The notes beneath the pieces are model-generated. The model was not told the origin of the DNA. It saw nothing but the letters and a program-made list of their open reading frames with translations, and did not search any database. DNA of 64,000 nt from an uncultured Tropicimonas sp. (GTDB lineage: Bacteria > Pseudomonadota > Alphaproteobacteria > Rhodobacterales > Rhodobacteraceae): positions 124,001 through 188,000 of the forward strand of contig CANMIP010000001.1 of the NCBI GenBank assembly GCA_947497945.1, read 5' to 3'. Shown one piece after another: positions 43,062 through 52,156 of the stretch. The first letter of the stretch is position 1. The number at the start of each line of letters is the position of its first letter. The position numbers and the translations under genes are program-made.

Positions 43062-45148
43062 GCGGACACGACCCCGACCATGGATGGGCGCGCATCGAGC
43101 CCGATCTCCTCGAAGGAAAGGACGGGGGACACGACCCCTTTCGCGGCAAGCACGTTGTTCAGGAACCGGCGCCGACGGCTGGAAGTGACAAGCGCCGGGT
43201 AGACGCCGCTTTCGGCCGCACGGGCAAGCTTCTCCGAAACACCTGCGGCGAGACGCCCGAAATCCTCCGGCGGCAGCGCGACTTCGTTCGTTCCGCCAGG
43301 GCCATCGATCTGGTAGGTCGTGAAACGTTCCTCCCATTCCGGCGCCAGCTGCAGGAGCGGCAGGGTTCCGTCCTCTCGCCGCAGTTCCGAGATGATCTGG
43401 AAACCGAGGCGTTGGCGGACATATTCGCAAATCGCCTCAGGCGTGGTGAAACTCCCGCGCGCTTCTGCGATGGCTTCAAGGATCAGCGGCATGTTGCGGA
43501 TCGACACCTGCTCGTCCAGCAAGAGGCGCAAGACCGCCAGAAGCATGTCGATGGGGACGCGATCCGGGACAAGCTCGTCGATCAGTTTCCGATTGGCCTC
43601 GGCGCGTCGCGAATCCGTCAGGTTGCTCAACTCGCTGAGCAGGCGGCGGAGCGCTTTGAGGGTCATGAGGCGGGAAAAGTTGCGCTTGATCACCTCGAGA
43701 AGGTGCGTCGCGAGGACTTCGGTCGGCGTGACGATGGTCGTACCGTCCAGCGCGACTTCCTCCCGCTGGGCATGGGAAATCCAGCGTGCCGGCGCGCCGT
43801 AGACAGGTTCGCTCACAGCCTCGCCTTCGGGATAGGGATTGTTGGGGTCCGCAACTAGCGCCAGAACACTGTCGGGTCGCAGCTTGTCGCGCGCCTGTTC
43901 GACGCCCTGGATCCGCAGGACATAGGTTCCGGGCATCAGGCTGGCATTGTCCGTGAGCCGTACCTCGGGCAGGACCACACCAAATTGCGAAGCAACGTGA
44001 TTGCGCATGTTCGAGATCCGCGCGTCGAGCCCGGTTCCTGGATCCAGAACCATCGAGACCAGGTCCGGTGCGAATTCCAGGTGAATGTCGTCGAGATCCA
44101 GCAGATCGCCGATGGGTTTCTCGCTCGGAGCGACTTCCAGAGAATCGTCGGGCCGGCTGGCCTTCGCTTCTTCCTTGCGTTGTCTCTGCAGCCCCCGGAA
44201 CCCTGCGTAGAAAAGCGCGGCAGAGCCCAGAACGAAAGGCAGGAAAGGAAAGCCGGGAACAAGAGCGAAGACCAGCATCAGGGCACCAACGGTGATCAAT
44301 GCAGCCGGATAGCGACCGAGCTGCCTGAAGATCGCCAGGTCGGTCGCACCTTTCTCCCCCCCTCGGGCGAGCAAGAGGGCAGAGGCGACAGAGATGATGA
44401 CGGCCGGGATCTGCGAGACCAGGCCGTCGCCGACGGTCAGGATCGCGTAGGTCTCAAGGGCCTGCTGGAGCGGCATCCCGTGAATCGCGAGCCCCATGAT
44501 CAGGCCCATCACGAGGTTCAGCAATGTGATCAGCAAACCGGCAATCGCATCGCCTTTCACGAATTTCGATGCCCCGTCCAGCGAGCCGAAGAAGGTGGTT
44601 TCGGCTTGTTCGAGTTCCCGGCGTGCCCTTGCCGTCGCGTGATCGATGGCACCGGCCGACATATCGCTGTCGATGGCCAACTGCTTGCCGGGCATTCCGT
44701 CGAGCGCGAAACGGGCACCAACCTCGGCCATCCGGGTCGCGCCCTTCGTGATAACGATGAAATTCACGATCAGGAGAACGCAGAAGACAACGAGACCGAG
44801 AAAGACACTGCCGCTCATCACGAACATGGCAAAGCCTTCGATCACGTCACCCGCAGCCCCCGTCCCGGTATGGCCTTGCCCGATGATGAGCTTTGTCGAG
44901 GAGACGTTGAGCGATAGGCGGAGCATCAGGGACGCGAGAAGGATCGTCGGGAAGGCAGAGAAATCCAGCGGTCGCTCGATGAAGAGCGTGACAGTGAAGA
45001 TCAGGATCGCCAGCGCGAAGGAGGATGCCAGGCCGAGATCCAGCACCCAGGCCGGCATCGGCAGGACCATCATGACGATGACCGCCATCAGCGCCACCGA
45101 TAGCAGGACAGTCGGGTTGAAGATGCTTTTGACGCTCAACTGCTCCAT
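43058..45148 (-). CDS. flhA: Flagellar biosynthesis protein FlhA
   Basis: MVLPMPAWVLDLGLASSFALAILIFTVTLFIERPLDFSAFPTILL...GARFALDGMPGKQLAIDSDMSAG. Confidence 0.97.
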   Translation of the reverse strand: MEQLSVKSIFNPTVLLSVALMAVIVMMVLPMPAWVLDLGLASSFALAILIFTVTLFIERPLDFSAFPTILLASLMLRLSLNVSSTKLIIGQGHTGTGAAGDVIEGFAMFVMSGSVFLGLVVFCVLLIVNFIVITKGATRMAEVGARFALDGMPGKQLAIDSDMSAGAIDHATARARRELEQAETTFFGSLDGASKFVKGDAIAGLLITLLNLVMGLIMGLAIHGMPLQQALETYAILTVGDGLVSQIPAVIISVASALLLARGGEKGATDLAIFRQLGRYPAALITVGALMLVFALVPGFPFLPFVLGSAALFYAGFRGLQRQRKEEAKASRPDDSLEVAPSEKPIGDLLDLDDIHLEFAPDLVSMVLDPGTGLDARISNMRNHVASQFGVVLPEVRLTDNASLMPGTYVLRIQGVEQARDKLRPDSVLALVADPNNPYPEGEAVSEPVYGAPARWISHAQREEVALDGTTIVTPTEVLATHLLEVIKRNFSRLMTLKALRRLLSELSNLTDSRRAEANRKLIDELVPDRVPIDMLLAVLRLLLDEQVSIRNMPLILEAIAEARGSFTTPEAICEYVRQRLGFQIISELRREDGTLPLLQLAPEWEERFTTYQIDGPGGTNEVALPPEDFGRLAAGVSEKLARAAESGVYPALVTSSRRRRFLNNVLAAKGVVSPVLSFEEIGLDARPSMVGVVSA

Positions 45149-45150
45149 GA

Positions 45151-45843
45151 TCAGTCGACTTTCTGCCAGGGAGAGACCACCGGGACCAGCGAGCCAAGAC
45201 CGGCGGAAACCGCGCGGACAGGCGTTGGCGATGCGGCAGGGACCGCCGTCGGCTTTTTAAGCTCAGCGACAGGCTGTTCGGTTCTTGCGACCGGGTTGGC
45301 GATCCGGAAAAGCTGAGCTGCCTCGTTCCAGCTCCCTGTGCGCTGGTGCAGTTCGAGCAGAAACCGGGCGGCGAAATCCGCGTTCCTGGCCGGGTCGATC
45401 ATGTCACCGGCCGAGGCGAAAGCCATCACATGCGACAGGTGGCTGAGCTGGAAGCAACCGACAAAGAAGTCATCATGCCCGGAAGCGCGGAGTTGATCGA
45501 GATAGGACTGGGCCGACTCCCGGTCAGAGAACCAACGCCGGGTTCCCCCCGCTTCGATCGTCCATGGCCAGGGAAGGACCGTTTCGCCCTGCTGTTTTCC
45601 GCTTTCGGCGGTCGTGACCGCCTGCATGACGGCCGCGGGAACGCCATGCCGCGCGGCGGATTGCGAGGCCGATTCGAGACAGATATCCGCGCCTGGCGAA
45701 GCGAACGCCGCGATGGAGAGGCACAAAAGGCCCGCAAGGCTTGTGAAAGCCGTCCGTAAAGTAAGCAAAGCGTTCTGCTGCTGCCTAGCGGCTGCACAAT
45801 GCACGATCTTCGTAGCGAACATGTGGGCGCCTTTCTGGTTCAT
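45151..45843 (-). CDS. Exported lytic-transglycosylase-like protein (flagellar locus)
   Basis: Signal-like N-terminus; ICLESASQSAARHGVPAAVMQAVTTAESG (SLT-like) and later GCFQLSH. ATG at 45822 is an alternative start. Confidence 0.68.
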   Translation of the reverse strand: MNQKGAHMFATKIVHCAAARQQQNALLTLRTAFTSLAGLLCLSIAAFASPGADICLESASQSAARHGVPAAVMQAVTTAESGKQQGETVLPWPWTIEAGGTRRWFSDRESAQSYLDQLRASGHDDFFVGCFQLSHLSHVMAFASAGDMIDPARNADFAARFLLELHQRTGSWNEAAQLFRIANPVARTEQPVAELKKPTAVPAASPTPVRAVSAGLGSLVPVVSPWQKVD

Positions 45844-46013
45844 CCCACATCTGGCTATCGCGACAGGGTTTACGGAGAGTTACTCCAGCCAATCTCTCTT
45901 TGAAGGCCCCCCGTCCGAGTGACTCCGCCGGGCCCGCTCAAGGTGCGCGCTGGTTGTTTTGATTTTTCCAATATGGTAACCGGGTCGTAAATGCGCCTTT
46001 TGGAGTTTGGCAG

Positions 46014-46322
46014 ATGAAACATTTGATCAAGATTGCGACGGTCGGCTTTGCGCTGACCGCGGGCCAAGCCTTGGCCGACGATGCGTTTGATGCGGCCGTC
46101 GAGAGCGGCTTCTGTGATGATCGTGGCGGCGTTGCCACCGCACGTTGGAAAGACGCCACGAAGTCGACCGTTGAAGTGCGGTGCAAACAGGGTGGCGTCG
46201 CACTTGACGACCGCACTGTTGCCATTGGCGGCTTGACGGCAATCGCCGTGCTGGCTCTGATCGCCGGCGATGACGATGGCGGCTCGGCCTCCGGCACCAC
46301 GGGGACAACCGGCACGGACTGA
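46014..46322 (+). CDS. Small exported hypothetical protein
   Basis: MKHLIKIATVGFALTAGQALADDAFDAAVESGFCDD..., with a hydrophobic C-terminal segment and Gly/Thr tail. Confidence 0.6.
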   Translation: MKHLIKIATVGFALTAGQALADDAFDAAVESGFCDDRGGVATARWKDATKSTVEVRCKQGGVALDDRTVAIGGLTAIAVLALIAGDDDGGSASGTTGTTGTD

Positions 46323-46561
46323 TCGGATCACGATCCGGAACAGAGTCGAAAAGGCCCGGCACCGCCCTGACGCCTTCGGTGTGGTGAGACACGATACAAG
46401 ACAGCCTGTCGCGATGATCGCGGCAGGCTATTGTTTCTCCGAACAAAATGGACGCCATCTTTGCCGTCTAACGCTGTAGATCTGCGCGAAAATTTTCTCA
46501 CAGGAACGACCCGAGATGGACCCGCGACAACGTGAGGTTCCGATGGCAGGCTTGGCAATAA

Positions 46562-46834
46562 CTCAATTTCAAGCTCACCCAGATCTACCCCGGGGCTGGA
46601 AGCTACCATCTCAACACCTGCTCGTATCCTGACTGCACGAACTTCGGTCATCCGCTTATCGACAGCAGGTCTCGTCGGAAGGTTTGGGCAGAGTGGCGGC
46701 CGGACATATCGCAAGAAGATCTTCAGCTTGTAGAGAAACCCGGGTCTGGCGCCTGCACATTGACCGGTGCCGGCGCAACGCATAGACGCGTTTCATCGGT
46801 CTTCCGGTATCAGAGTGACCCACATTCCCGGTAA
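46562..46834 (+). pseudogene. ATG-less ORF remnant with Cys motif (possible transposase N-terminal fragment)
   Basis: Manual translation LNFKLTQIYPGAGSYHLNTCSYPDCTNFGHPLIDSRSRRKVW...HRRVSSVFRYQSDPHSR*. Absent from the M-initiated ORF list. Confidence 0.35.
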
Positions 46835-46940
46835 GATCAACGAACGGTCCAATGCCTTGGTCGCACCTCTGTTGGTGGACCACTTCATTGGGAGCACTCT
46901 GAACCGCCCCGGGTTTACCGGAGAGGGTTTGGTTCAATGA

Positions 46941-47009
46941 TTAGGCTGCTTTCTCGTCAGCGTTCAAGGCTTCGCAGAAGGCCTCCTCTGCTTTTTGCGG
47001 CGTGACGTA
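46941..47009 (-). mobile_element. IS3-type transposase C-terminal remnant
   Basis: Minus strand YVTPQKAEEAFCEALNADEKAA*, followed by IS-end-like CCTCTCCGGTAAACCCGGGGCGGTTC. Confidence 0.5.
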
Positions 47010-47313
47010 GGCCCATCATCATCTGCGCAAAGATGCCCCTGTCACTCCACCGCTTCCACCGATTGTAGAGCGTCTTGTGCGGTCCGTATTCCGCAGGTGC
47101 GTCGCGCCAACGCAAGCCATTGCGATTGATGAAAATAATCCCACTTAGGACCCGCCGGTCATCCACGCGCGGCTTGCCATGGGACTTCGGAAAATAGGGC
47201 TCCAGCCGCGCCATCTGCGAGTCGCTCAACCAATAAAGATCAGACATGTCACCGCACTGTTTTCCTGCGGTGAATCGCGACCCTCTACCAAAATCAATGG
47301 GTCCTGACCCTAG
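47010..47313 (-). mobile_element. IS5-family transposase 5' fragment with one terminal end
   Basis: MSDLYWLSDSQMARLEPYFPKSHGKPRVDDRRVLSGIIFINRNGLRWRDAPAEYGPHKTLYNRWKRWSDRGIFAQMMMGL, then truncated. End CTAGGGTCAGGACCC at 47313-47299. Confidence 0.8.
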
Positions 47314-47696
47314 GGATCCATCGCATCTCATCGCTCCGTTTTCATGGCAACAAGTCACAACAAGGGGGAGTATCGGATGTGGGGCTGGCGACATTTTGAT
47401 ATTAGCAAACCCCCGGAACCTTGCATTGATGCACCTCAAGACTCGGGGGGGCGACCGGTATCGGAAGCAATGACTCACGCCGATGATACCCAAACTTCAC
47501 GATTGATATCGAGGATCAACTCACGCCGATCAGGTTTTCCCTGTGTCAGAACACAGCACGCTGACAGCTTTGCCCTGTGTCAAGGCCATTTCGTCGCCAA
47601 TTTGGTATCGTTGTTCATGACAACCATCGAGACCAGGGGGCCGATGTGTTTTTGTTTGGCCATCGAGACAACCAAAGACTGACAGGGCGCAATGCA

Positions 47697-48122
47697 ATGG
47701 CGTTGGATCCTGCGCGCAACCTCATGGTTGCCTGGATGAGCCTCGCCCTCGGCGCCGCGACGGGCATGGTCCTCGGACTTTGGTCATTCGACGGCCCGTT
47801 TCCCGCGCCGGGATCTCTGGAAGCCTATGACTCCTTGTCGCGACGTTTCATGCGCCTTGGCCACATAGCCTTCTTTGGGTTGGGGATCCTAAACATTCTT
47901 CTCGCCCACCACCTGTGCGGGCTACGCGTATCTCTGGAAAGTGCTGGAATCGGTCTGGCCGCGATGAATTTCGGCAATGTCTTTCTTCCTTTGACGCTCT
48001 TCGCGGCAGGTGTGTTCGAACCGCTCAAGTACCTCACGCTCCCACCGGCCATTGCCGTCACAACAGCCTTGGCCATTGGCGCTTACGCGACAGTCCTTGA
48101 GCTTCGCGCAGGAGAAACGTGA
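47697..48122 (+). CDS. Small polytopic membrane protein (cluster gene 1)
   Basis: MALDPARNLMVAWMSLALGAATGMVLGLWSF..., several hydrophobic helices; stop overlaps the next start. Confidence 0.7.
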   Translation: MALDPARNLMVAWMSLALGAATGMVLGLWSFDGPFPAPGSLEAYDSLSRRFMRLGHIAFFGLGILNILLAHHLCGLRVSLESAGIGLAAMNFGNVFLPLTLFAAGVFEPLKYLTLPPAIAVTTALAIGAYATVLELRAGET

Positions 48123-48397
48123 TGAAAGATCGAGTGGAAGCAGAAGCATGGTTGCGGAGTTTGCTGCAGAAGGTGTCCGGACGGTCCGCAACGGATGTAT
48201 CCTTGGACGCAGATCTGAGTGAAGCGATTGGCCTCGACAGTCTCGGACGCCTGGAAGTTCTGTCCGAAATCGAGGCGGAGTTCGATTTCGTCTTCGCAGA
48301 CGATGCGCTAGCAAACGCGACAACGATCGCGCGGATGCTTGATGACATCAATCGCAACTCAGGTGCTCCAATCAAGAAAGCTCAGTCATGCGAATAG
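48122..48397 (+). CDS. Acyl carrier protein-like (cluster gene 2)
   Basis: MKDRVEAEAWLRSLLQKVSG...DLSEAIGLDSLGRLEVLSEIEAEFDFVF: DSL phosphopantetheine attachment motif. GTG 48119 is an alternative start. Confidence 0.85.
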   Translation: MKDRVEAEAWLRSLLQKVSGRSATDVSLDADLSEAIGLDSLGRLEVLSEIEAEFDFVFADDALANATTIARMLDDINRNSGAPIKKAQSCE

Positions 48398-49701
48398 GTC
48401 TTATCGCAATGAGTGGTGTCAGGGTTCGTACCGCCGAACTCGCTGCGATGGGCGTGACGCTGCCGCAGTTCGTGGCGCGTGGACGCGTGATTGCCTCGCT
48501 TCCAAGTCTGGGACTTCTGACCGTGGCGGGCCTTACTCCGTCGGATGTGGAAATCGAATACCGCGAGTTGGATGAACTGCCGGATGGAGGTCGCCTCGAG
48601 CCATTCGATCTCGTTGGTATCTCGTCTTTCACCGCTCGTATCAACGCAGCCTACGATCTTGCGGACCGCTATCGAGCGGAAGGTGTTCCGGTCGTCCTTG
48701 GCGGGTTGCATGTATCCATGATGCCAGAGGAGGCCATGCAGCACGCCGACAGCATCGTCGTTGGCGGAGCCGAGGGGGCTTGGCAGAAATTGGTCGAGGA
48801 TTTCCGCTGCGGAGTGATGCGGCCACGCTATGACGGTCTGAGATGCGAGGTCTTCGAACCTGGAAACTATGCCTTTCCTCGGTTCGATTTACTTGAGGGA
48901 CGGGCCTACAACCGCGTGACGGTTCAAACCTCGCGCGGATGCCCGATCAGCTGCGAGTTCTGTGCGGCAAGTCTACGTATTACATCGCATTTTCAGCAGA
49001 AACCGGTGGATCTCGTGTTGGACGAACTCCAAGCCGCCGCAGCCGCGGTGGAGATCCCATTTGTCGAGTTCGCCGACGACAACACTTTCGTGAACCAGAA
49101 GTGGAGCAAGAAATTGTTGCGCGGCATGACGCCGCTCGGTCTTCACTGGTTTACCGAAACGGACATATCGCTGGCCGACGATCCTGAACTCCTGGACTTG
49201 ATGCGCGCCGCCGGGTGCAAACAGGTTCTGATTGGCCTCGAAAGCCCGGCTCGCGAAAACCTGGAAGGGCTGGACCCACACGATTGGAAGGCGCGGCGTG
49301 CGGAAGAATACCTGGATGCCATAGAACGGATTCAGTCTCGCGGTATCAGCGTGAACGGCTGCTTCATTCTCGGCCTCGACAGCCACGATGAAAGCATCTT
49401 CGAACAGACGCGCGATTTCATCCGTGCTTCGAACCTGCTGGAGGCGCAGCTAACAGTTCTCACACCGTTTCCGGGAACACCGCTCTACGCGCGGTTCAAA
49501 CGGGAGGGGCGATTGCTGCAGGAACGCTTCTGGGATCGCTGCACGCTCTTCGACGTCAACTATCGGCCGAAGCGCATGAGCGTCGAACAGCTCGAATCCG
49601 GGCTGCGCTGGCTTTTTGCCGAAGTCTACAACAATGCCGAGTTTGCCCGCAGGCGCCGGGCGTACATGAACATTCACAGGAAACTGCGGGGTGCCGCCTG
49701 A
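48388..49701 (+). CDS. B12-binding-domain radical SAM protein (cluster gene 3)
   Basis: N-terminal B12-like fold DLVGISSFTARINAAYDLADRYRAEGVPVVLGGLHVSMMPEEA; RGCPISCEFC (CxxxCxxC); LIGLESPARENLEGL. Confidence 0.9.
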   Translation: MRIGLIAMSGVRVRTAELAAMGVTLPQFVARGRVIASLPSLGLLTVAGLTPSDVEIEYRELDELPDGGRLEPFDLVGISSFTARINAAYDLADRYRAEGVPVVLGGLHVSMMPEEAMQHADSIVVGGAEGAWQKLVEDFRCGVMRPRYDGLRCEVFEPGNYAFPRFDLLEGRAYNRVTVQTSRGCPISCEFCAASLRITSHFQQKPVDLVLDELQAAAAAVEIPFVEFADDNTFVNQKWSKKLLRGMTPLGLHWFTETDISLADDPELLDLMRAAGCKQVLIGLESPARENLEGLDPHDWKARRAEEYLDAIERIQSRGISVNGCFILGLDSHDESIFEQTRDFIRASNLLEAQLTVLTPFPGTPLYARFKREGRLLQERFWDRCTLFDVNYRPKRMSVEQLESGLRWLFAEVYNNAEFARRRRAYMNIHRKLRGAA

Positions 49702-49717
49702 TCAGAGAGGACAAGGC

Positions 49718-50101
49718 ATGACATTGAAATCAATCAAGACAGTTTTTCTCATTGCGGGTCTTTACGATCTCATCCTTGGATCGGCCTATCTGGTCGGCCA
49801 CGAGACTCTTTTCACAGCGTTCAACGTGCCGGCGCCCGGGCATCCAACCTATGTCGAGTTTCCTGCCCTTCTGCTGGCGTTGTTTGGGGTGATGTTCCTG
49901 CAGATCAGCACGGATCCAGTTCGCTACCGCGAGATGATGCCCTATGGCATGGGGCTCAAGGCGGCCTTTGCCGGCCTTGCGTTCGGGTACCACTTCACGT
50001 CCGGTGTGTCGTTCATGTGGCTCCCCCTCGCGACAATCGACCTGATCTTCCTGATCGTCTTCGTACTCGCTTGGCGCGGCACCACGCAACTCGCGCGGTA
50101 A
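49718..50101 (+). CDS. Small polytopic membrane protein (cluster gene 4)
   Basis: MTLKSIKTVFLIAGLYDLILGSAYLVG...; about four hydrophobic helices; 16 nt after gene 3. Confidence 0.7.
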   Translation: MTLKSIKTVFLIAGLYDLILGSAYLVGHETLFTAFNVPAPGHPTYVEFPALLLALFGVMFLQISTDPVRYREMMPYGMGLKAAFAGLAFGYHFTSGVSFMWLPLATIDLIFLIVFVLAWRGTTQLAR

Positions 50102-50250
50102 CCGAACCACTTGCGGGCATTCCACGCCGAAACGAAGCAAGCCTCTGACAAGGATGAAGAACCCACCTGGCGAGAATATCTGGAGGGACAGGATTGCGGA
50201 AAAATCGCTTGAGCAAGACGGCTGGTTCTGAACTTCACGAGTGCCGACAA

Positions 50251-51408
50251 ATGCTCCTGAAGCGTTTGGGAATTGGGTTCGCCGTGATCCTTGTTGTCCT
50301 TGGGCTGACCTTTCACAGGGAGTTCGCTCGCCTTCGGGCCGTGTTCACGCTCTTTGATGAGGAAATGATTGTCGAGAACTTCTCCTCCATGGGTGACATC
50401 TTCCGAACAGTGCCTCTTTCGCGCGGCGCAGGCCCTGTCAGCGAGTTGCCGGAGGGAACAGCCATCTCGCTGCCATCGCATTTGCTTGAGTGGTTCAGAC
50501 AACGCACAACGACCTCGCTCATCGTCCTTCGCAATGGTGGAATCGTTTTTGAGGAATACTGGCTGGGCACAGGACCCGACGACCTTCGAATTTCCTGGTC
50601 ACTCGCAAAGAGTTGGGTTTCGGTGCTGCTCGGGATTGTCCTGGAGGAAGGTCACATCAAGTCCATCGACGACCCGGTATTGCGCTACGTTCCCGACCTT
50701 GCCGGGTCCGCCTATGACGGCGCCACCATTCGCGATGTGTTGATGATGTCGAGCGGTGTTGATTTCGACGAAGACTATCTGGACTTTTGGTCCGATGTGA
50801 ATCGTATGGGCCGGGTTCTGGCGCTTGGCGGCAGCATGGATGCCTTCGCAGCTTCCTACACCCAGCGTGCATCCGCGCCGGGGGAGCGGTGGACCTATGT
50901 ATCAATCGATACACACGTCGTCGGCATGATCATTCGTGGCGCGACGGGCCGCAGCCTCCCGGATCTTCTTCAAGAAAAGATCATTAATCCTTTAGGGTTG
51001 CAGGCTGACGGTTATTTCCTGGTCGACGAGAGGGGGACGGGCTTTGCCCTTGGCGGTCTCAATGTCACAAGCCGCGACTACGCGCGTTTCTCGCTGATGA
51101 TATTGGGCAACGGGTTCTGGAACGGTCAGCAAATTGTATCCAGTGAATGGCTCGAAGAGGCGACCCGTCCACAAGCAACGACTCAACCAGGGCAAAAGCA
51201 ATATGGGTACCAGTGGTGGATACCTGTTGGCGCTTCGAAAGGCGAGTTTCAGGCCGAAGGTATCTATGGGCAGTACATCTATTTCAACCGAGACCGCAAT
51301 GTCGCAATCATTATGACCGCCGGAGATAGAAATTTCCGCGGCGCCGGGGTCGATAACCAGAATACAAAAGTCTTCCGAGAGGTCGCCCGCCTCGGCGAGC
51401 ATTGGTGA
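50251..51408 (+). CDS. Serine hydrolase, beta-lactamase/PBP-fold (class C-like) (cluster gene 5)
   Basis: N-terminal TM; ISWSLAKSWVSVLLG (SxxK); later YxS- and YGYQWW-type motifs. Upstream ATG at 50194-50196 is possible. Confidence 0.85.
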   Translation: MLLKRLGIGFAVILVVLGLTFHREFARLRAVFTLFDEEMIVENFSSMGDIFRTVPLSRGAGPVSELPEGTAISLPSHLLEWFRQRTTTSLIVLRNGGIVFEEYWLGTGPDDLRISWSLAKSWVSVLLGIVLEEGHIKSIDDPVLRYVPDLAGSAYDGATIRDVLMMSSGVDFDEDYLDFWSDVNRMGRVLALGGSMDAFAASYTQRASAPGERWTYVSIDTHVVGMIIRGATGRSLPDLLQEKIINPLGLQADGYFLVDERGTGFALGGLNVTSRDYARFSLMILGNGFWNGQQIVSSEWLEEATRPQATTQPGQKQYGYQWWIPVGASKGEFQAEGIYGQYIYFNRDRNVAIIMTAGDRNFRGAGVDNQNTKVFREVARLGEHW

Positions 51409-51968
51409 ACCGTGCTTTACACGAATCCCTCAATCCGGCCCATGGCTGCTGATTCCGGTCATGCTGAGGTCTTTGTGTGTTCTCCGATGTGGTTCGCAAC
51501 CCGATATTGAACGAAACCTGCCCAACGTCCGAAACGCGGAGGTTGCCGTAGTTCAAGTTGTCAGCGCGAACGGCGGCACTGTCCGCTCTATGGTCATTGG
51601 CGCAATTCGCGGCGAGTTCCCGCTTTCCGCCCTTCTTGACGAATACAGCAGTCGCCGTGGATGGCGGCTTCCGCGCGCGAAGCCGTCATCTGACTATTTT
51701 CATCAGTTTATCATCAGTTGACTGAGATATCGGCAAAGCAGAAAAGCCCAACCAACGTTGATTTTTCGGGGGAAGAACTGCTCAAGCCGTTCGTGACGCC
51801 CGCCGCATGTCGCTCGTGAAAACACGCAAGTCGATGGCCTCTCCCGAATTTCATGATCCAGGCAAACTTAAACCGGCTCGCATGCATGTAATTTCCTGCC
51901 CACTGCGTTCCTGGTGGAAAGAAGTCTCGACCATATCTTGATTGATGTGCCCCCCTGCATGCAAAATA

Positions 51969-51995
51969 TGGTCGCGATCTTTCTGATCGCGACCA
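51969..51995. other. 11-bp perfect inverted repeat (hairpin)
   Basis: TGGTCGCGATC-TTTCT-GATCGCGACCA. Confidence 0.8.
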
Positions 51996-52156
51996 CTTAT
52001 CTCCGCGGCGTCGGGAACTCCGGAGGCCCCCGCCCATGTCCCACCACACGGAAGGCGTCCGCCACATGGCGGGGCCTTCTCCATTGAACAGCCCTCCTTG
52101 GGAAGCCTGCCGCGCGGTTCCGGAACCGTTTCTTCCGGGCCCCATCGGAGCGCGCC

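Noticed and set aside
47344-47682. 112-aa ORF between the IS5 fragment and the cluster
   Set aside because: No recognisable domain or strong start context; contains only short degenerate direct repeats. Not supportable as a gene.
51461-51721. 86-aa plus-strand ORF after the hydrolase
   Set aside because: No convincing ribosome-binding site, domain or signal; could be debris.
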